Of a stretch of DNA of 51,333 nucleotides, positions 48,469 through 51,333 are shown one piece after another; position 1 is the stretch's first letter; every line of letters begins with the position of its first letter. The notes under the pieces are model-generated. The model saw only the letters and a list, made by a program, of their open reading frames with translations. It was not told where the DNA came from and searched no databases. A program made the position numbers and the translations under genes. Where the stretch lies: the NCBI GenBank assembly GCA_029262995.1, contig JAJCYH010000010.1, positions 1-51,333 on the forward strand, written 5' to 3'. This DNA comes from Saprospiraceae bacterium (GTDB taxonomy: Bacteria; Bacteroidota; Bacteroidia; Chitinophagales; Saprospiraceae).

Positions 48469-49356
48469 TTAACTCTTTTCTAATATCAAAAACATGTACT
48501 TCTTTTCGTTAAGGAATACTTCAGGGTCAACGGTTCGGGTTTCCTTTTCAATCTTGGCATCTACATGATTTCTTAGCTTTGATACCATGTAAAACAATTT
48601 AGGTTTCTTAAATCGAAGCTTTTCAAAGCCATAATGCTTTAGTGGCTTTATTAGCCGATTGACATACATATCTATATAAGTTAAAGTAGGTAATATATGA
48701 TGTGTTATGTCTTTTTGTGAGACAATTGTCCAACCCTGCTTTTGCACTTGATGCAAAAAACTTTCCAGATGATGAGGCTTTTGATGATCTCCTATTTTAG
48801 CAATACTGAAATAATCCGATATCACCCATTGTCCAAGAGGAAGAATTAGTTCATTGGTTTTAGAAATCGCCTCTTTCATAGGAATATACTGTAAGGATTC
48901 GGAATTAATTATAGTGCCATACTTTTGATTGCCATCAAATTCTTCGTATTTGCAATGATGTGTTATTAGCTCTGGAATTTCTATATTAATGAAATTTATT
49001 TGGTTTTTATTGGGTGTCAGGCATTCCACATTGAATTCTTTATGATGCATCATCTCTGCTAGTCCACCCATTCCGCAACCAACATCTAGTATTGCATCCT
49101 TAGTAGTTTTGATTGACTTAATGATATTATCAGCGTATCGGATCTGTGCTTCTTCGAATATGCGAAAACTGATATCTTCTGGTTTGATTTCTGTATCTTC
49201 AAAATAGGCGTAATGCAACATTTTGTTGTTAAGCATTTCAGAATAAAGATATAGTTCCAGGTCGTAGGTTGATTTATCAAACTTTGCATTTTGTTTAGCA
49301 AAGCTATGGGCTTTAAGCCATTGAATAGGATTTAGGAAGTGAAGGATATTTTTCAT
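48469..49356 (-). CDS. Class I SAM-dependent methyltransferase, substrate unknown
   Basis: The 295 residue product carries a good SAM-binding motif I (DAILDVGCGMGGLAEMM, residues about 90-106). It also has an acidic motif near HKEFNVECLTPNKNQINF and a motif like INSESLQYIPM. The order resembles the cyclopropane-fatty-acid-synthase/Cfa-like and sterol methyltransferase-like superfamily, in which the N-terminal 80 residues bind substrate. The C-terminal quarter is basic (RFKKPKLFYMVSKLRNHV). It is alone on its strand between two unrelated plus-strand genes, so context does not suggest the substrate. Confidence 0.85.
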   Translation of the reverse strand: MKNILHFLNPIQWLKAHSFAKQNAKFDKSTYDLELYLYSEMLNNKMLHYAYFEDTEIKPEDISFRIFEEAQIRYADNIIKSIKTTKDAILDVGCGMGGLAEMMHHKEFNVECLTPNKNQINFINIEIPELITHHCKYEEFDGNQKYGTIINSESLQYIPMKEAISKTNELILPLGQWVISDYFSIAKIGDHQKPHHLESFLHQVQKQGWTIVSQKDITHHILPTLTYIDMYVNRLIKPLKHYGFEKLRFKKPKLFYMVSKLRNHVDAKIEKETRTVDPEVFLNEKKYMFLILEKS

Positions 49357-49470
49357 TTTATGTGTTGTCCTTTAGACATCCTATAAATATGCATAATTAT
49401 TCACACTTTTCAATTATCCCAACCCAGTTTAAACATAAGATTTAGGCAAGTTATAAGGGAAAACCACTAT

Positions 49471-49551
49471 GTGAAATTCAGTGATTTCACCGTCAATAGT
49501 TGACAATTTCAATTCGTTATAGGAGTATATTCTTTAATCAAAAAATATACT
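49471..49551. promoter_or_regulatory. Three inverted repeats upstream of the DUF4382 gene
   Basis: Within 81 bp directly before the start codon there are three perfect inverted repeats. GTGAAAT/ATTTCAC (49471-49490) has a 6-nt centre. GTCAA/TTGAC (49492-49504) has a 3-nt centre. AGTATAT/ATATACT (49524-49551) has a 14-nt centre. The last pair flanks the likely transcription start region. They may be operator or leader hairpins; no known regulator motif is recognised. Confidence 0.4.
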
Positions 49552-49554
49552 ACC

Positions 49555-50496
49555 ATGAAAAACACAATTCAAATTTTATCAGCAGTACTTATCGCATTTT
49601 TGGTGGTTTCCTGCGGAGAAGACACAATAATTGAAAATGAAAACTTTGAAAAGGGCACAATACAGATGGAAGTCACCGATGCCCCTATCGACAATGCTAA
49701 AGTCAAGTCGTGCTTTGTTACTGTTTCAGAAATTAAGTTAGATGGCAAAGCTGTAGAAGGCTTTCAGTCTACGAAAATAGACTTGCTTGCTTACCAGAAT
49801 GGCAAGACTAAAACCCTTGGAAATTTTGATCTTGAATCAAAAACATATTCACAAATAGATTTGGTATTGGATTCTGAGGGTCCTAGTACAAATGAAATGG
49901 GATGCTATATTGAAGAAAATGACGGTACCATTCATCCGCTTTCAGAATCAGATGTAGAAGTCAAACTTTCAAAGCAAGTTGATGTCATGACCAATCAGAC
50001 TTCTAAAGTTATCCTTGATTTTGATCTTAGGAAATGTATTAAAAATGAGATGTCAAGCAATTCAGATTTTGCTTTGGTTTCCAGCAATGAATTAAAAAAG
50101 TCCATAAGAGTAACGGGGGAATCTACTTCCACAATTAAGGGTAATTGTAATACAACTTTAACGGGAAGTGATGAGGTTGTGGTTTATGTCTATAAGAAAG
50201 GAACATTCGATATGGATGAAGAACTAAATGCCAAAGGAGATGGCAATATTATATTTTACAATGCGGTTACAAGTGCGAAAACTGATTCACAGGGTGATTT
50301 TGAACTACATTTTCTAGAAGAAGGAGACTATGAGTTACATTTCATGTCTTATGAGACGCAAGCAGATGGTTCTCAAAAACTAGAAGGAGATTTAGTGCTT
50401 AATATTTTGACCTCCTTGAATATTTTAGATATTAATTTGACTGCAAATTCAACCACTAATGTGAGTGTATTGGCAACAGGAATAAATCGTATCTAG
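49555..50496 (+). CDS. DUF4382-containing lipoprotein
   Basis: The 313 residue product has a type II signal peptide with lipobox LVVSC (cysteine at residue 20), so it is probably anchored in the outer membrane or cell surface. Residues about 35-190 match the DUF4382 pattern: an early GTIQMEVTDAPIDNAKV, then VSEIKLDG, and a QIDLVLDSEG near the middle. The remaining 120 residues resemble a carboxypeptidase-regulatory-like/SdrD-B-like beta domain (SQGDFELHFLEEGDYELHF). DUF4382 proteins are usually surface lipoproteins of unknown function. The gene has its own terminator and a promoter region with inverted repeats. Confidence 0.88.
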   Translation: MKNTIQILSAVLIAFLVVSCGEDTIIENENFEKGTIQMEVTDAPIDNAKVKSCFVTVSEIKLDGKAVEGFQSTKIDLLAYQNGKTKTLGNFDLESKTYSQIDLVLDSEGPSTNEMGCYIEENDGTIHPLSESDVEVKLSKQVDVMTNQTSKVILDFDLRKCIKNEMSSNSDFALVSSNELKKSIRVTGESTSTIKGNCNTTLTGSDEVVVYVYKKGTFDMDEELNAKGDGNIIFYNAVTSAKTDSQGDFELHFLEEGDYELHFMSYETQADGSQKLEGDLVLNILTSLNILDINLTANSTTNVSVLATGINRI

Positions 50497-50520
50497 CAGA
50501 CTTTATGTGTTATAAATTAA

Positions 50521-50550
50521 GCAGTCGGTTTCCCAAAACCGGCTGTTTTT
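50521..50550 (+). terminator. Rho-independent terminator after the DUF4382 gene
   Basis: Stem CAGTCGGTTT (50522-50531) pairs with AAACCGGCTG (50536-50545, one G-T pair) around CCCA, followed by five T residues. It begins 25 bp after the stop codon. Confidence 0.92.
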
Positions 50551-50597
50551 ACTTTTCAGAAAGTATCATCATTCGAAGTTACAAAATCGAAAAACGG

Positions 50598-50636
50598 GGG
50601 ACTAAAAGTCCTTGGGAAATTAGTGAACCTCATCAT
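50598..50636. repeat. Short interspersed repeat, copy 1
   Basis: The segment containing GGACTAAAAGTCC, then TTGG, AAAT and AGTGAACCTCATCAT matches 50780-50818 with about five differences. Each copy starts with a small palindrome. An adjacent hairpin, TTCGAAGTT/AACTTCGAA with a 3-nt loop, lies at 50639-50659. The function is unknown. Confidence 0.6.
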
Positions 50637-50638
50637 AA

Positions 50639-50659
50639 TTCGAAGTTACAAACTTCGAA
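50639..50659. repeat. Perfect 9-bp hairpin repeat
   Basis: TTCGAAGTT and its complement AACTTCGAA are separated by ACA. A near copy of the left arm, TTCGAAGTTACAAAATCGAA, lies at about 50572-50591, so the two look like a duplicated and partly decayed unit. Confidence 0.6.
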
Positions 50660-50690
50660 AAACGTGCGTATTCGGGAAATGTTCGGGAAG

Positions 50691-50731
50691 AAAAAACAAA
50701 ACCCTCACAAACATTAAGCCTATGAGGGTTT
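50691..50731 (-). terminator. Terminator-like hairpin beside the tRNA relic
   Basis: On the minus strand the stem AAACCCTCA/TGAGGGTTT (50699-50707 with 50723-50731) is followed by TTGTTTTTT. It lies immediately beyond the TGGGGTCA end of the broken tRNA copy, as the terminator of the intact tRNA does. Confidence 0.75.
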
Positions 50732-50735
50732 CCTG

Positions 50736-50876
50736 TGACCCCATGGATGAACGAATGGTCTTACGCCAGTAAGATTCTAAGGACTAAATGTCCTTGGCAA
50801 ATGAGTGAACCTCATCATCAGATGAGGGTGAGAAGCAGAACCTCCAACCACTATTGACTATCCAGTTGAACTATAT
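50736..50876 (-). pseudogene. Broken tRNA-Arg relic
   Basis: The minus strand here reads ATAGTTCAACTGGATA, then a shortened middle, then GTGGTTGGAGGTTC (forward 50837-50874), all identical to the D-arm and T-arm parts of the intact tRNA-Arg nearby. The anticodon arm is missing. The acceptor end TGGGGTCA is found only about 90 bp further on (50736-50743), after an insertion that includes the short repeat described at 50780-50818. I interpret it as a duplicated tRNA gene that lost its anticodon arm and was split. It cannot make a normal tRNA. Confidence 0.65.
50780..50818. repeat. Short interspersed repeat, copy 2
   Basis: Second copy of the repeat at 50598-50636 (GGACTAAATGTCC, then GAGTGAACCTCATCATC). 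It lies within the insertion that splits the tRNA relic. Confidence 0.6.
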
Positions 50877-50911
50877 GAAAATAGCCTTGCAAATCAATAA
50901 TTTACAAGGCC
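50876..50911 (-). terminator. Terminator of the tRNA-Arg gene
   Basis: On the minus strand, directly after the tRNA 3' end, the hairpin GCCTTG-T-AAAT / ATTT-G-CAAGGC (50884-50910, one mismatched pair) is followed by a T-rich tail. Confidence 0.8.
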
Positions 50912-50917
50912 TTTAAG

Positions 50918-50991
50918 TGACCCCAGGAGGGTTCGAACCTCCAACCACCAGAGTCGAAATCTGGTATTCTATCCAGTTGAACTATGGGGCC
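50918..50991 (-). tRNA. tRNA-Arg (anticodon UCG)
   Basis: The 74-nt minus-strand sequence folds into a full cloverleaf. The acceptor stem GGCCCCA pairs with TGGGGTC (one G-T pair) with discriminator A. The anticodon stem ACCAGA/TCTGGT encloses the loop TTTCGAC, giving anticodon TCG at 50955-50957 (reads CGA arginine codons). The T arm GGAGG-TTCGAAC-CCTCC is perfect. The CCA end is not encoded. The first 12 nucleotides (GGCCCCATAGTT) recur in each unit of the tandem array just upstream. Confidence 0.96.
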
Positions 50992-51333
50992 AAAAATATA
51001 TATTGCGTCTCCTAATTACATTTCCACATAGTGAAACGCCTGTCCTGCTAATTCGCCAGAATTCAGCAGGAAACTATGGGGCCAAAAATATATATTACGT
51101 CTCCTAATTACATTTCCACATAGTGAAACGCCTGTCCTGCTAATTCGCCAGAATTCAGCAGGAAACTATGGGGCCAAAAATATATATTGCGTCTCCTAAT
51201 TACATTTCCCCATGGTGAAACGCCTGTCCTGCTAATTCGCCAGAATTCAGCAGGAAACTATGGGGCCAAAAAAATATATTACGTCTCCTAATTACATTTC
51301 CACATAGTGAAACGCCTGTCCTGCTAATTCGCC
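50981..51333 (-). repeat. Tandem array of 92-bp units containing the tRNA 5' end, runs off window
   Basis: Four occurrences of the phrase ACTATGGGGCC start at 50981, 51073, 51165 and 51257, exactly 92 bp apart. The sequence between them is almost identical, so at least three full units and part of a fourth are present. Read on the minus strand, each unit holds the first 12 nt of tRNA-Arg, then a near-perfect hairpin (TCCTGCTGAATTC / GAATT-AGCAGGA with a 4-nt loop). An A/T tract AATATATATTTTT stands before the next tRNA start. One unit has changes near 51210 (CCCATGG for CACATAG). There is no coding frame and no CRISPR-like spacer variation. Confidence 0.92.

Noticed and set aside
50505-50717. 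Open frame of 70 codons after the DUF4382 gene
   Set aside because: It runs through a clear rho-independent terminator and through the repeat/hairpin region, and its translation shows no protein-like pattern.
50981-51333. CRISPR array
   Set aside because: The 92-bp units are repeated as a whole with almost no variable part, so there are no spacers, and no cas gene is nearby.
50918-51333. Integrative element attachment site at the tRNA
   Set aside because: Attachment sites normally duplicate the tRNA 3' end; here the 5' end is repeated and no integrase gene is visible.

Overview
The window comes from an AT-rich member of the Bacteroidota, most like the Saprospiria (Lewinella/Saprospira relatives). 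The evidence is five secreted proteins carrying type IX secretion (T9SS) C-terminal sorting domains, a TonB-dependent receptor, gene starts without a clear Shine-Dalgarno sequence, and repeat-built surface proteins of up to about 2,700 residues. The lineage below phylum level is an inference.

Positions 1-27,098 are a minus-strand block of surface-protein genes: one gene cut by the window start and four complete giants (2410, 1111, 2490 and 2726 residues). All four giants end in a type B (gliding-motility-associated) T9SS domain. Three also carry a SprB-like repeat just before it. The 2490 and 2726 residue proteins are paralogues. They share a cysteine- and tryptophan-rich domain that I do not recognise and a periodic module of about 180 residues marked by a C-x-C-P motif (four copies in one, nine in the other). 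Strong hairpin terminators separate the 2726, 2490 and 1111 residue genes. The 1111, 2410 and partial genes are probably co-transcribed.

Positions 27,373-31,699 hold a small beta-barrel protein gene and a vitamin-uptake locus: a PnuC/PnuT-type permease overlapping a NadR-like P-loop kinase, then a TPP riboswitch, then a TonB-dependent receptor. The riboswitch points to thiamine as the transported compound.

Positions 31,878-35,395 are a plus-strand cluster: a conserved unknown, era (TTG start), der and a NeuA-like cytidylyltransferase. It converges on a tight minus-strand glycan operon (40,261 to 35,402): GT4-type glycosyltransferase, UDP-sugar 6-dehydrogenase, GT2 glycosyltransferase, methyltransferase and a NeuB-like synthase. 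Together these suggest a surface polysaccharide containing a uronic acid and a nonulosonic (sialic-like) acid. A sulfotransferase-like gene is divergent from the operon.

Positions 41,079-50,496 hold a nine-FAS1-domain adhesin with a type A T9SS domain, an S15 peptidase, an unknown exported protein, a methyltransferase and a DUF4382 lipoprotein. A fragment resembling the end of an AraC-type HTH protein lies at 45.3-45.5 kb. The right end (50.5-51.3 kb) holds a tRNA-Arg(UCG) with its own terminator, a broken tRNA relic beside it, and a tandem array of 92-bp units. Each unit repeats the first 12 nucleotides of the tRNA and carries a strong hairpin. The array runs off the window. I found no insertion sequence and no CRISPR array.
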